Numbered from the stretch's first letter, positions 33,801-48,700 are shown. The stretch: 64,000 nucleotides of DNA from Larus michahellis (GCF_964199755.1 NC_133907.1:1369001-1433000); one strand, 5' to 3'. The notes: generated by a model not told the origin, from the sequence alone. Translations and numbers: made by a program.

Positions 33801-36380
33801 TGCATAGAAATTTCAGTCTATTTTCTATCTGTTCTACGAGATGATTTACGGATTGTAGGTCAGAACTCGGCCATCGGCTCTTGTTCCTGCAGAGTATTCT
33901 CTTTGTTCAGCTGTGCTCGTGTTAGCTTATGAATTCCTGGCAGTTCCGAGGCAGCGAGCGTACAATAGGTGGCACTCACTGTCTTGAGGAGATAGACACT
34001 ATCAGTGCCTCTCTAATTAGAAAAAACAAAGCAGCCTATGTTATCACTTGCAAAATTAACAGCTCAGAATAGGTAATCACTAACTGTGGATCAATTTAAT
34101 TAGTGTCCTGTCAACGTGTGCAGTCACCCTTTTGATCTATATCCATACGCATCTATCTGACGTATCTATCTTATGGTTTACAAGCTGGGCATGAAGAAAA
34201 GAGGACTCGGATTATCTGAGCGAAGCCCTGCCTGTGCTGTGATGAGGGGTCATCATTCATGTTCAACTTATCAAACATATATGCCATCGACGTTGCGTTA
34301 TTGCTCAAACATTAGAGTCATTCCCTGTTATACGTCTCCCCTGTCAGAGATACTCACAATAAATTTAGACAACACCAGAATGCAAAAGGATAAAAGCCCT
34401 TTGTTCAATATAAAGTGGGTGCCGTTAAACAACCATTACTTAACCACACGCTGTTGGAAACCCGCACAGACAACATTTAGCAGTGTATAAGCCACTTCCA
34501 GTTTGAACCACTTTTGATTTAAGATACAAATACCTCTGCACCTTAGTAATCTTTGCCTCGCAACTCATAGAATTGTTGGAAAAAGATATCAGAGACCAGT
34601 AACGAACTCCAGTTGCTCACACTTAACTTGACGGTCCAGGAAGCTAACGGAAAAACTGAATTGTATTTTGTTTGATAGATTAACTGCTAAGCCTGGTATG
34701 AAAGTGGGTGCACACAGTTGTTTTGTACAAAGTCATGACAGAAACTGATTTTATAAATGTTGCATACAGGGCTGGTCGGAATGAGAGTCGACACTGACAT
34801 TGGAAAGCTAGTATCAATAAAAAGAAAGATTAAGTCAGCAGGCACAGGTTGATTGAAGAGCAATGCAAAGGAAGATAATATGATTTTTTTTTCCCCAGAA
34901 TGTCTTAATGAAAATGCGGATTTTCAAAAGGATTCAATTGTTCCGCGTATCAAAATTAGCAAGAGCTGAATTCTACCAGCTTTAACTGTGTTTAAGAATG
35001 CCTGTGGAGCAGCTGGACGTGCAGCATACTCGTCGGTGATGAGAACGTTTTCCATGCACTGGAAATACAAAACCTAGTAACAGTGCAACACGCATTCTTT
35101 AAAATCCATACTAAAACTAGGAAAAAAATAATTGCCTTATTGTTTGCCCACAGAAATTATTTTAAATTCTGTCTTCTATTGAGGAGCTTCTGTGGTATTG
35201 GAAGACCTATTCCTCTCATTATTTATGACAGGGGGTTTGAAATGGAAAGGTGGACCAAAGGTACAGCATGGAGAATGGGATGAGATGAAGGAGCTGCCAC
35301 CTGGCTACCAGCCAGCACAAATCTTCGCCACAGGAACTTGGGAGCATCTTTTTCTGACCGGAAAAAACCCAAGTTTCATTGTTAGGTGGGGAAAGAAATC
35401 CCCTTTGGAGAATATCCAAGTTCTGATGTTTCATACAAACCTGATTATCCTGTCTGACATTATTGATGTTGACAGCAATTGTAAAGTGAATTTGGAGAGA
35501 TTAAGTGTATAGGGGTATTGTCTGTAATTTTTAATAATCCTCTTCTCTTAGATTCTGAAGGAACATGATTGTTGTGGATGTATTAATGGAATCTGCCTGT
35601 CAAAATAATGAAATTGAAAAAGCTTTTATTGGGTATGTATTTTATAGAAATGTTAGCATCGTATATGTCCCTTGTGCCAAATGTATTACCACAGCAATAA
35701 GTGGAGAAGCATCAACAGGAATACAGTATATAATGATGCTTAAAAATCCCACGTATATTGACACTGATATAAAACTAAGCAGGTCAATGAGCCATTTTCC
35801 ACTAAATAAGTTGTAACACTTTCTATTAGTGTTTAATATTTATTTTTTCTGTGATTTAAGTATTATTCTAACAGGAGATTATTAAGAGGTCTGGAATGCA
35901 AATTCAAAGTCTTTGGTGTCAGGTGCAGCATTGCAGTACCCATTTTCTCCCCTTAGCAAACTTGATGATGTGAGGTATCATATATCATACAGCTTTTCAT
36001 CTCGAGGCTGAGATTTTCCATGTATGATTGGCCACGGTCAGTCAGATACAAGCCAAATACGAGATGAAATCCAACCAAATAATTGCTGAGTATTGTAATC
36101 AGAAAACTATTTAACAGGCATCATAATGCAGAAGGTTTGTGGGAGTTACAATAGGCAATAAACTATGTGGCAGTCAGTAAGGCCAAGTTATTACAGAAAA
36201 ATATAAAATAAATACAATTTTGTTAAAATACAGGTAGCAATTATCTATTTCCAACCAGCACTAATGCTTCAGCTGCAGTATATTATCTCTGGATCTAAAA
36301 TCCATGCTTCGGGGAAGCTGCTGAAAAATGAAGGGAAGCCAGAGGAGAGGAACACAAATGGCAGTAGATGTGAACACAGC
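24830..36380. other. Gene-poor intergenic stretch, first part
   Basis: Mostly AT-rich with no exon series. It holds a GC-rich islet at 25620-26080, a duplicated 16-mer (30463 and 30549) and a possible MIR remnant at 30322-30480. Open frames here are short, unconserved in look and without splice context. Confidence 0.6.
30322..30480 (+). mobile_element. Possible MIR SINE remnant
   Basis: The segment GTGAAATGGGAACAG, then CCTGCCTCAAAGAAG and, further right, GTGCTGAATAAATATT resembles in order the MIR blocks around AAAATGGGGATAATA, CCTACCTCATAGGG and GTGCTCAATAAATGTT. Similarity is weak and judged by eye. Confidence 0.3.
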
Positions 36381-36384
36381 ACCT

Positions 36385-36640
36385 GGACTGGTTTGCTGAT
36401 GAGAAGACTGGAGGCGAGATGAGGATGGCAACACTTTTCAGATATGTTGCTCCCTGCCTATGGAGACTAGGACAAGAAGTATATTATTTCCCTTTCACTA
36501 AGGGAAAATGAAAAGAGTCAGTTTTCTGATGTTAGTACAGGAACAGGTTGCTTAAGGATACGGTGGAATCATCATCTTTGAATAAGTTAAAACACATCTG
36601 GTGAGAACGGTCAAAATATACCTGATTATCAGAAGAGGAG
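36385..36640 (+). mobile_element. Ancient CR1/L3-type LINE remnant
   Basis: Traces of the ORF2 3' end are visible: GAAGACTGGAGGCGAGATGA, TTTTCAGATATGTT, GGAGACTAGGACAAGAAG, then CAGGAACAGGTTGCTTAAGG and GGTGGAATCATCATCTTTGA. Translated, the last part reads GNRLLKDTVESSSLNKLK, matching the CR1 pattern [15 protein letters not shown]. It is much more eroded than the copies at 55.0 and 63.5 kb, which points to an older insertion. Confidence 0.65.
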
Positions 36641-39600
36641 AATGGAGTAGATGGCAGGTTCCCACGCTGGCAGTTGCCTGTGGCCTGCGAGGTCACTGCA
36701 GGCAGCTTAAAGGAAATAGGGAAACCCAGAGCAAAGACAACTTTTTGATGTCCTTTAGTGAAAGGTTGTTTTTTTTTTCATTGGTAGTGGACTTCTGGTA
36801 TTATAACACAGGTTAAATAAATGTTAGCAATCAGAAACTGTTGTTAGGACAGGAAACTGGCAGTGGGGATTTTTTTTCTTTAACTTTTTGAATGGATTTT
36901 TGCAAACAGTGACTCAACTATTTTCAGTGCTTTTAGTGTGCACACACGTAAACTATATCATGTGTCTGCAGGAAAGCTGCATGCCTGAAGATGAAGCTTA
37001 AACAGCATGTAACGTACGACACCACCACCCTATCTTCAGAATTTATCGTCTAGTTAGGGAGTCTAAGATCAGGAAATTCTAAACAATGCAGGAAGAAATG
37101 AATGTGTCAGCCCTTAAACATCAGGTGGGTGAGTCTACATCAGTCTTGGTAAGGTAGGAGGCACTTTTTTCTCATCAGATACTTCTAAGAAAATTAAATC
37201 AAAAGTTTGTGCTGCAGCTGTGAACTGATAAGTCAAATAGTGCAGCAGAGCTGCAGAGACGCAGGGATGGGAGGTTCCGTCTCTCCGGTGGCATATCACA
37301 CAGCCAGAGGCTGCCTGGAACACGAACCTGTGTGAAGCACTCAGTAGTGTTTGCAGGTGGGTTTCTTCAGAGACTCGTTTATTTTTCTTTCCTTCCCAGA
37401 ATGATTAATTTCTGTCTCTTCAATGTAAACCAGCTGTTGCTCCTCTTTTTTAATGACAGGGTGGCAGGTCGCAGGGCCTGCAGTCTCTGGGGGCCAGACG
37501 GGCAGTGTCCGTAGCCCTCTTCCCGCTGGCCCCGGGAGCCGCGGAAGTCAGGGCAGGGGAAGAGCTGTGCTGGACTGACTCTGCCCCCCGAGGAGAGGAC
37601 GCGCAGCAGACCCTGAAGCTTTCCATTCAATTAGCGAACATCCCTGCCGCTGGCAACAGGAATGAACTACAGCTGGTACCAAAGAGCTAAACTCGGATGT
37701 CACTTTGCCATGGGTATACATGTACAGCGATTTGTTCTTGTTACGTGAATATTTCAGCAATGCCTAAAATACTTGAAACGGCTCCTCTGCCCCAGCCTCA
37801 CCTCAGCTGCTGGCGACCATTAGTCTGTTTGTCTCTTCTTTGTTGAACTGGCATTGCTGGGAGCAGCACCACTGGCGTGACAATGACTGACAGGAGAGCG
37901 GCACCAGAGGCACTAATTGGGAGGACGGGAGCGGGGCTGGCGGGGACGGGAAGGGGCTGGTACCGGACCTGGGAAGAGGACAGGGCAGAGGGCCGAGCAG
38001 GAGAGGAAGGAACCGTCTCTGTGAATTTGAACCCTGAGCAGTAGCACAAGCTCGTGTTATCAAGTCAGCTCTTTGCCATGGAAGGAAATTATGTGACCGA
38101 CTATTCTTTTTGGATTAAAAAATGAGAATTACTGTGGCGCCCAAAAACATGAGAGAGTTATTTGCATGCCCTGTCACCTGGAACATGTTACCTTCCTTTC
38201 CACCCTGGGTGCTGTTCATACCACGGCTCAGTTCTTACCAGAAAACCTTCTGATGGATGACTTATTTCTTTACTTATCCCTGCAAGGACTATATTTTTGC
38301 TTCCTCTTGGGAAGATACTATTCAGATCCCTCTGGCAATTACAGCAGCTGCTTAAAAGCAGCCGAGATGGTAGCTCCTAATCCAGCTGTTTCAATAAAAA
38401 GATGCACTCTTTGTTGCCATGATGAATATGAATGCACAGAAATAAAGTAAAATAATACCATCATCAAGAACAAGCCTTTGAAAACCTCTGTACCACCTCA
38501 TTTGAAACATAAACCTCAACACTAGGCTTGATCCCTGACCTGGCTCTACCTACCTGTTATTCTCTCTCAGTCTTTGTCATGACACACGGGCAGGCAGCTC
38601 ACCCTTGCTGTGGGAAGAAAGGGGTGGGTGACCCTTTCGGTTATGGTCCCGGTGATACAAATGTCCCAGATGTGGACAGGCTGGAGAGGGCCTTTCAAAG
38701 CAGCAGAACAGACCCATACTGCTGAGGGAGATTCCCCTTTAATGTCTTACACGAACAGAAGCTGACTATAGCCAGGGCCTAAAGCAACCCTGCAACACAG
38801 ATGAGATTGTTCTTCTGCAGGATTTGGCTCTAGCTGCACAACTGCCATTGAACAAACACCTATCCAGATTCAGATTCCCCAGCTGATGCAGACATCAGAA
38901 GGTTGAAAGGCATTTGCATTGTAGATAGATTTCTTGTACACCGTTTTAGCATCTTAGATATTTTGCAATTTTTTGTCTCTGAAAGGAGCACTATAGCTCT
39001 TCCGATAATCACAGGAGACTTATCTAAACAGTCACTCACAAATGTGTGAGGCCCCTAATATCTTTCATTCCTTTTGCGCAGACGCGGCATAGCCCCCCTG
39101 CCTCTTAGACTTTTAGGGTTTATAACACCTCCTTCCTGCTTCACTGAACGCTCTCACTCTGCTTCTTTGCCAGCCTTGTGCTCCCGTTCGTCTTGCACAT
39201 CTTGGACTTCTTACCAGAGCAGACTAAGCAGAACAGCTGCCTCTACAGAAATCAGATTGATGCACGTGATTACATGGACTGTTAACTTTGGTTTAAAAAA
39301 ATTATTTACCTGCCAACACTCACAGACACCTTCACAAACCACTTGCTGATGACACTTCTGTTCACCTTGGAAAGGACAGGAAATGAAGAACACGGTGTGA
39401 CAGTCTTAATAGATTGCCTAGAATTTACCGCAGCGCTCGTACTGTCTGACTCGTGTCATGTCCAAGAAATGCAACTTTTCTAAGACTCTGAAAAGGTTTA
39501 CTAAGGAAATAAAGTCTATATGTCTGTATTACTAAAGAACTTAACATATCTTAATTTTATAGTGCTTCTCGCAATTCCATGTTCAAAATATAGACATTTT

Positions 39601-41703
39601 AAAGAAGGTAGCAAAATATCTACTCTGCACTGTGAAACCACTTATGACTCAATTTTTCCACACTTTGTACAGTAGTTTAAAAAGTACAATTCTGGCAAAT
39701 AATTATGATCTGTCAGCGCACACTTGTATAAGCGGACAAAAACTCTCAGAAAATTCAGTGGAGAAAAGAGCCTAGCTGAAAGAAGAAATGATCCATTTTC
39801 ACTGGGGGAAGTATCCAGAAGTCTCCAAATCTGTCGAATTACTCTTAACCAAGACAGCATCCTCTGGTAACTCTGCCTGGCTTCAGCAGTGTTTCCTGAC
39901 CGAGAGCACGTACCCCAGAGCCTCCCTCTGCCTTCCAAACCTCCTGCCTCCTCCTAGGGGACTTCTGTGGACTTCAGTCCTATTGCTGATCCCAAGTGTT
40001 ACAAATTCCACAAGGAAGTAAAAAATAATGAGCCTTAAAAATTTAACTTCAGCTTCTCATTTTTTGTCCATATGGACCATATTCTCAAGACTCTGAATCT
40101 GTGAGGACTAGAATTTTTTTTTCAGTGAAAGCTGATAAACCTCCCCACTCACTTGACTCGTGGGACGAGGGATTAAAAAACCCCAGAAACAGAATGATGA
40201 GTCTCAGCCATAGTGAGAGTTGGTAACCCTGGCTATTCTTTTGAAGTGGAAGTGTAATTACATGGAACTAATTTTGCATAAATAAATAAATACATGTAAA
40301 TTAATAGACGTTCTGCAAGCCAATGAAGGCAAACACATCAATGACGGCCTCACAAACTTTGTTCTAGTAACTCACTTACCAGAAGCTCAAAGGCACTGCG
40401 CCCTAAAATGGGAGCTTCTGCAAAGAACAGTTTCTACAAAGCTGGAGTCAAACATTCTAAAAAGGCAGAATTGGTGCTTTCCAATCCAGTTTTAGCACTA
40501 TTTTATTTTGATCTTGTAAGGAACTGTTCTATTTATGGAAACTTAGTGATCTTCTGAAAATGGGATGCGTTCATTCACTATCTCAGATAAAATGGGCCAT
40601 GTTGGAAGAGAAATGTCTAGGCTCTCTCTAAGAGAAAACAAACAATTGTTTTGCCTTTTGAGAACACTGTTTCTTTGTCATAGAGAGATTGAGCTCTGTG
40701 GATCTTTTTAATCCCCATGAAGAATTTTGCAAATATTTGCAAGACGTCAAAAATAATTAGACAAAAGCAGTTTCACCATCTCTGGTATAAATAGTACATA
40801 CATTGTAGAGATCAAAGGACTTCAGTTCCTCTCTTGTAAATCTAAAAAAAAAGGGTTCTTTGAAGAAAAAATAGGAAACAATAGTAAAGAAAAAAGAATG
40901 CGATGCATTCATCTATGAGAGTAACTGATTCTATTAAAACTGTGTCAGAAATAGGTCTGGATTAAAGGCAGTTGATCTTAAACATAATGAAGTGCTGAGC
41001 TCCTGCAGTGTTACTGTGTGCAGTGAGAGTTGCTGATTCTTAGCAAATATTTAGAATCACTCAAGATTTGTCCACTGATTCATTTGTTCAGGGTTAATAT
41101 CACACGATATTCTTTGAGATGATACTTGCTGTTATGAAATATTTCAACAGAAACAGAAACAAAAATGACTAAAATTGCATTTCTTTCAAAAAATATTTCC
41201 ATTACGGCTACAAACAATATCTACCCTAAATGAAGTTGAAAAAGGGGAAACTATCTATTGTGCCCGACAGCTGGCTTTGTACCTCTGAGAGCACTTTGTG
41301 TCTTGCCTGCTTGTCTTGGTGCTCTACAGTCAGCCGCGCGCCGTGTTGTGTAGGCGCACTGCAGAGCATCCCACCACATAACCCCACTTTAAACAAACAG
41401 CATCCCGTAGTTTATTATTGTTCAGCTAGGTACGTACCATTAAAAAAGACAAAGAAAGCCCAAGGGCAGATAAGGTATCTGAAATCCCTTTTATACTCTT
41501 GCTTTCATGTCTTCGGCTCACTATCTCCTCCCTGGACTACCAGTTTGCCAATGGATTCCATTTAAATTTACCAAAACGTGGTTTCTCCCCACCCAGACAT
41601 GGCCGCTACAAAACCTACTACTACATTTACAGTCCTGTTTTCATAAATCAAGAAACTGGGTGAGACCACACAAAGAAACATTTAAAAAATACACACTTTG
41701 CAC

Positions 41704-41717
41704 AAAAAAAAAAAAAA
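41704..41717. repeat. Poly(A) run
   Basis: Fourteen consecutive A residues with no recognisable retroposon body upstream. Treated as a simple repeat. Confidence 0.65.
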
Positions 41718-42650
41718 CGAACCAAAGAAAATGAGTATGAAAGGAAAAAATATCAACATAGTATCTGTCTCTGTTAGGGTATATTGGCTAGTAACGTGTT
41801 GCATTCAGTGCACATATCAAGGAAAAAGAAAAACCACATTTCTTTCTCTCCCTAATCCATGTTCATATTTGTGGAAATCAAATGGGAGTAGTTCTCTGCT
41901 TAAAGTTAAGCCAGAGTACACACCTAAAAGTTTTCAGGAACTAGACCTCAAACGAGAAAGAATAATCAGCTCTTTCTACAGTAGATTCATGTTCTCAGCC
42001 AGACAACTCTTGTGTAACAATCTTCACTATCAAAAATATCTTATTATAAAAACAGTGAACTGCAGTGTCTTTTGAGCATCTCTGCCACTGACACTTGGAT
42101 GCTCATGGTCAGCGTTGTGTATTTTCTTTGTCTCCATGTATGGACAATCTATCACTGTTTTTAATGGAACGCAACCTCTCGTGTTCTGAGTACTTTGAAG
42201 ACGTAAAGTTCAATTTAATTGCTAAGTATTACTACAAAATATAGAAGCATTCAAGCGCCTACAGCACAATATGCTAATTCAGTCACCACCCATTTAAGTA
42301 ACGTTAATCATACACACATCTCTCAACTCATCTTCAGTACAGGGGTGGAGATACGTCAAATCTGTCAGGATAGTAATTTATTACTACATCTGCTCTACTT
42401 ATTTTCTATTAACTCACCTACCACAGCAACCTTATCAAGACAGAACAGAATCAAAATATCCGCTACTTCACTTTTATTATCAATAGCAAGTGAAGGGCCC
42501 TTCAAAAGCTGTAGTTATTTGAGCACGGGTCTAATGTTTCTGCTTTTAAACTACAAGAAAAGATAACAGAAGTGAAGGGCAGAAGAGCAATAGCAAATAA
42601 AAGTTGCATAGATCTCTAAAGCCTTAACAAAAGACGACACAAAAGACGTT

Positions 42651-42735
42651 GCATTTTACTGGAGAGGTAACTGAGGCACAAGATGGTCTGTTGGTAGAGC
42701 TACATGGCAAACCACGAGGACCTCAAGGCTCTAAC
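42651..42735 (-). mobile_element. Possible MIR SINE remnant
   Basis: GCATTTTACTGGAGAGGTAACTGAGGCAC closely follows the MIR block ATTTTACAGATGAGGAAACTGAGGCAC, and a GGTAGAGCTACATGGCAAAC section sits where MIR has GGCAGAGCTGGGATTCGAAC. On the minus strand this is the usual MIR consensus direction. Recognised by eye. Confidence 0.45.
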
Positions 42736-45700
42736 TCATCTTCTCCACCTAAATGTTCACTTACCCGAAACATTCTAATACATTTGATTGCACTTGGATC
42801 ATCATGCTTGCATGCACAACTGGGATATGAGCCTGTCTTTTAACTCTAGCTAGAAAATACCCGATTCACATGGGCAAAAATGGATGAGTAAAAGAATGGA
42901 GGGCAAAAATTGCTGCAAATGCTCCAAAGCTCTACAAACAACTGCTCCACAGTCTGAGAAGTGCAATTGCAGGTGCTTCTTCAGAACAAACTCTACCAGC
43001 CCAGGCCAAAGCCCAGCGAGCTCTGCGCTCTGCTTCTCACAGTGAACAGCAACAGGCATTCGAGGAATGGGGTAAGAACAAGGCAAGACAAAGCTGCTTC
43101 CCCAGCACGTACGCTTAGTTTCCAACAAGTGATATTCTCAACCTTGTTCCTCTGTCACACTCTGCTGACATTGGAAAATGGACCACTGGAATGGATATTG
43201 CACAGGTAGGACGCAGTTGCATTAGCTGCTTTCCCTTTGCGGTGCCCCACTGAACACGCAACCCCAGTAACGTGGGGAAATAATCGCTTCTTGCTGCCTA
43301 CTCTGTAAGAAGGGGGAAAAAAGTGAGGTTTAGGCAGAAACTGTGACAGAGTACCTGCTCAGACCTAGTATAATCACACAAGTCATGTTCTACCTGTAAT
43401 TTAGAGAAAAGAAATGTCAATGACATAACAGTATCTTAACACCACAGGATTAAACAAAAGCAGGCACACTTGGCAACTGCGTGCAACTACTTAGCAACAT
43501 TTACAAACATTTATGGAAATTCTCACTAGGTGCACGTATGCTCATTTCAAGTCTATTCATTTATCCACACCAGGTTACGCCTCATGCTGCTCTACTGAAT
43601 ATGAGTTTGGCTCAGGCATGACTGAGAAGCAGTGCAATAATAGTAATAATCATGACGCTCACTACTGCCCTTAGCCCCGGCATCTTAATTTATCTCTACT
43701 TGGTGAATTTTTAAATAGTCTCGTAGACATCGATTTCCTATCTTGGCCCACTGTTAAAGCTATAATAGTTGGTATTCCCTGTCCTCCATTTTCATCTTGT
43801 TTTTACCACCATTTCCCTCCTCCTCACATCCTACTACCATTTAAATGAAATCCCCTTTCTGTTTATGAATGGCATTTCAATTTGAACTGAGGATGTGACC
43901 CCGTACCTGTGAAGTCACTGGCTACCTCCTGGGGCAGAAATCCTACAAAGTCTGAAGTGCAGGTCAGCAGGTATCTGGTACTATCCAGAAGGAAAGGGAA
44001 AATACTGTGATTGTGTCATAATTTGTACCACTTTTCTTCCTCCTGGGGAAAAAGTAAACTCTGACAGTTCTTCTGCTAGTAAAGACTCCTGGGGCGTTCT
44101 ACCCTTTGGACACAGAGGAAGATCAGAGAAGGTTTATTTTAGAGGCACTAATGATGAGAAAATCTTCTGGTTTGGTTTTTTTTTTCTGTAATTTTCTTTT
44201 AAACAATCATGATTTTGTTTTATTTGAAACCTTATGTTATTTTTTTAAAATTATATGAAAATTGTTGATTCTAAAAGCTCGCTTACCCTTTTTCTGAGCG
44301 GAAAGTAGGTAAAACAAGGCAAGTGACTGATGCTTTTTCCTAAGCATTATTTTGTTAATTTCAGCATCCGACAAAAAACATTTCTGCAAAATATGTTTTT
44401 GTTACAAGCAACATTTTTTCCCCTCAAGTAAATTGACCAACTCTAATTACACTTTTTATATTAATGAGCCGCTTTTCTAGGTGTTCGTCCTGCTGGCACT
44501 ATCCCGCACATTAGGCAGAGACAGCCTGGGACCCGTGTCTCACAGTGGAAGGTCGAGACCCACGGCTCTTCTCGCTCACCCACAGTACCCCAGGCCTATA
44601 ATGATGGAGCAATTATTAAAACAATCCAGTTGAAAACTGCAAACACTTGCCCATTACAGTTGCTGTGCAGTCAGGCATTATTGTGTAGAAACACATGGCA
44701 GGACAGTTAAAAAAAAATAAGTTGCTGTTTTTAAATAACTGCAGTGAATTTCTTTTAGTTAAAACCATGAGAAACTGAGTTGATGAGCAGATGCTTTATT
44801 AAGCACTTCCCGACCACCTGCAGCCTGGGTAGGTATCAGAAAAAATCACTAGAGGTTTAGCAACTGCTTTTTGAAGTCACTTTAAATTAATAACTAAAAG
44901 CTTGGCTTTCTTTTTTTTTCCTTCACTGATTTCTAATCACTTTTCACCACGTTGTGTATGTGTCTGTTTTTTCTGAATAGCTGAACTCCCTATTTCTACC
45001 AGAATGTTTACAGGTAATTGTTTGAGAATTTGGGGCACCAACGTGCCTGCTCTGCCCTGCGTTCTGGCGATGCAGAGCAGCGTGGCCCAGCAGCACGCAA
45101 GATAAAAAAACCTGCTTGCAAGAGATGGAGTTCCACCGCAAAGAAAACGGCTTGTTATTCATCTAGACCAGTCTCATGTGACTTTCCCAGCTGAATGAGT
45201 TCACTATTGCTGGGCTTTATATACAGGTGGCCTGTCTAGAGTTTGCCTCCAGTGCTGAGTGACCTGCAACCATAACTCAGCCACGGCCCTTTATTTGGTT
45301 CCCACCCAAACACAACACGCCTAAGCCGGAGGGGTTTCAGCCTGCACCGACGGACCCGAGGCAGGTTATGAGCTGAAGCCTCAGTGAGCACAGCGTCCCA
45401 GCGCCTCCGTAAGCATGGAGCGGAGCGGAGCGGAGCTGGCCCAGCCGCGGTCCCGCGCAGCCCGTCCTCAGCCTTTGCGCAAGTGCCAGTGGAGGAAGAA
45501 GGGGCAGACTGCACCCCACACGCAGGGCAGTAAAAGCGCCTAGCAGAACAAACAGCCCTCCCCACCCCTGACACGTGTTAACAGAAGTAGAAGCTCTGAG
45601 CTTTATATTCCAGATCACATAATATTGTACGTGGAAGGCACTGTTTTAGAAATTCAAAAACAATACTTTTAAAAAGTGGCTACAAAATTCTAACCTCTTT

Positions 45701-48700
45701 CCATAGTGACATAAAACGTCTAGGGCCTTTATTTGTACGGATTAAAAACAAAAAGTAGTTCAGAAAGTGCTTCCTAAGAGCTACAAAACCTTTCCAAATC
45801 CAGCATATCTTGAGAAGTAAGAGAGAAACAGGTATCTACTGAATACAGTAAAACTTATTAATAGAAGAAACATGGGACAACACAAACATGCATTGGCAGT
45901 GGATACCGGATTTTTGGCCTCTGGCAGCAAGGGTGTGACTACCTGTGGAGTGAAGGGCAGAAATCTTTTAGGTGGCAACTGCGGTGGGCTCTTCTTCCTC
46001 TGTGCTGGCCACCTGCCTGAGGGATTACAATGCTCCTCCTCAGCACAAGGACTGAAGATCTCCTTCCTGCACCAGCCATTAACTTGTAAATTTTGTTTCT
46101 TTTGCCCTTTGAACTTGTTCTTTTGTAACAAACCCCCATACCATTAGCAATCTGTTTTTCTTTTTTAACCAAGTGGCAGCACTCTTTAGTACTCTTTTTC
46201 ACCGATGTCCTGTTTCTGGAGCTTGTCCTGCCCTGCGTGGCTATGACAGCCCTGAATCCTACACTTTTCACTGATGCTGCAGGGAATTTCCAGCCAAGAC
46301 TTGTAAATCCTGACTGGCTGAGGGAAGATGGTGCAGCAGTCTCCGAAAGATTGTTTCCATGGTGACGTTACTGGTGTACTCTATTAAACCTTTTAAAGGT
46401 GTCCTTTGGCTCCTTGGGTAAGCAAAGAGAAAACTGGAAGTGTGTCATGGTGACAATCTGTTCAGACTGAATACATCTCTGATATAATTTCAGAGCTTTA
46501 ATCAGAACTCCTAAAGAGGCGGCTATGTAAATATTATGCAGTGTCAAACTAACCCCAGAGTCCGATACGAACTCACACCATGGTGTTTGATCCTCCGGGG
46601 CACGCTGCCCTTCCAGTATGATTTCATACCCTATAAAGGATCTTTGGTATGAAAACAAGCTCCTTGGATTCTTTCCAGACCTCCCTTACATGTTACACCT
46701 GCTGCAGAACAACTGTAATTTAGCCAAGTCTTTATAGACTCTAAATGTCTTCAGAAACCATCTTGATTTTTGGCAATGAAAGAAAAAACTGAAATTGCTA
46801 AACCATCTACTGATTGCAGCATTTGGAGCTGGCTTTAGATCTCACTTTTTATTCAGTCAATATCTTAGCTGAGGCGAACACAAAATATAATCGTCTCTGC
46901 TTTGTCAGAATTGCTAGCACAGGACTTGTCTGCGTGCAATGGGCTCTAGCATGTGATTAACTCGGAATAGCTGTAAAGTTAACCTGTCACCACGGCACAT
47001 TTAAATCGTACATCAAGGCAAAGTGGGATGGTACAGAACTCGTCAGCATGAGAACACGACGGAATAAAGTTTGCACTGTAATTAATATAGTTCATGTAAT
47101 TTTTAGGGCTTATCACTAAAATTTCTAAAGATAGGGGCACTAGGGGCACCAATGACACAAATAATTAAACTATGCTATCTGCAATATCTTCTACCTACAA
47201 GTACCATTCACTGTAGAATTAATTAATTAAAGCTCACATGAACCTCATTGAAAGAAGGGAAACGTGAGCAAGACCGTTACCGAAACACAGGGAGCTTATA
47301 CGGTTGACACGATTCTCTGAGCGCTTGGTGGCAAAAGTGAGAGCAGAAGCCGAAAGCCACGGCTCCCAGCCCAGCTTACCACTCCAATGAGCAAAGGCCA
47401 TTTTATTCTACGTGGAGCATCCAGTTTTCAAGAATTATCGGTACAACACTGCTGAATATCGACTAAGAGATGAAATGCCCAAGCAGTGCATCTATCTGTT
47501 TGCGCTGCCGTTCAGTGCTGAGGTTGAAAGATCATTGCATGAAGTAAGGCCTGCAGCTCCTCAGGGGAACGGAGCTCTTTTCCCATTTCCACCACAGATC
47601 ATGGGGAAATATTCTAAATAACCCAGTGCCTCCGCAGGAATAATCAAAACCCTACCACAGTTTTATTTAAGCAATGTCCTCTGAATACTGCTACTGCTAG
47701 GTAAAAATCTCACTAGTAATTAATACAGTAGAAGTTTCTATTTAAAAAAAATAACCAGCTTCATAATTTGATTGTTTTAATGTAACATTTAGTGCTATCT
47801 CTATTTGCTGTTCTCCCCTGAACAGTTACCACATGTTGGAGTTAATAGAAACATTGCATCATCTTTTATGAGTGCATCAACTTATCTGCAATTAAGTTTA
47901 GATTGTCTAATAAAATTCTGTGACATTTTAGCCTACAGTTTATTTCCCAGTAAAAGGCTCCTCTGAACGTTACTGCCATAAGAATTCATGTCCTGACTAA
48001 AGATAAACCCTTTTACTTCAGGCTGGACAGATGAACATGTCAGCAGAAAACAAAGCAGGTAACAGATGAATATACCGAGACAAGGAACCAACTCTCTGGA
48101 TGAGGTTCAGCCAAAACGGCACAACCCAAGAAGCTCCCGAATTGTTTAGCAATAAAGGAGAGAAATGGATGGAGTTAGCAGTTTTAGCTTTGTGTTACTC
48201 CCAGTTCCTGCAGAAGTGCTTACTGTAGACCAGAGAGAACGACAATGAAGGACAAAGAATTTGCTGAAGAAAGACTCAAATTCTCCCGTCAATTTAATAA
48301 CTGTTGTGTCCACACCTTTAGTTGCAAGAAATGACAGACGGACACTTAGAGCTCGAGCTGAATTCCTGTGCATTTGGAAGTTGTTACTCAGAATCTAGTT
48401 TCTTGGAAAGTCTTACCACAACCTGCCAGATCCAACCCACTTTGAGCTGGAGGTCCACTGAAGACCATAATTGGTTCTGGCTCCTGCCCAAATCAGTAAA
48501 AAGCACGTACGCAGTGTTTTCTTTCCCCAAACAGAGCACTTAATGGCAACGGATAAAGTCAGTGTTCCAGCCGATCCCCGGCCTCGCTGAAAGCATTCCC
48601 AAAATTGCTAATTAATGCTTGCGCAGGCAAAATTGTATTTCTGGATATGGATATCAAACATGGCAAGACTCCCGATTTCCCTAAGGATATTTAGACTCTG

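Noticed and set aside
37379..38063. Cluster of short frames near 37.4-38.1 kb
   Set aside because: GC-rich islets reduce stops on both strands; no domain or consistent exon pattern.
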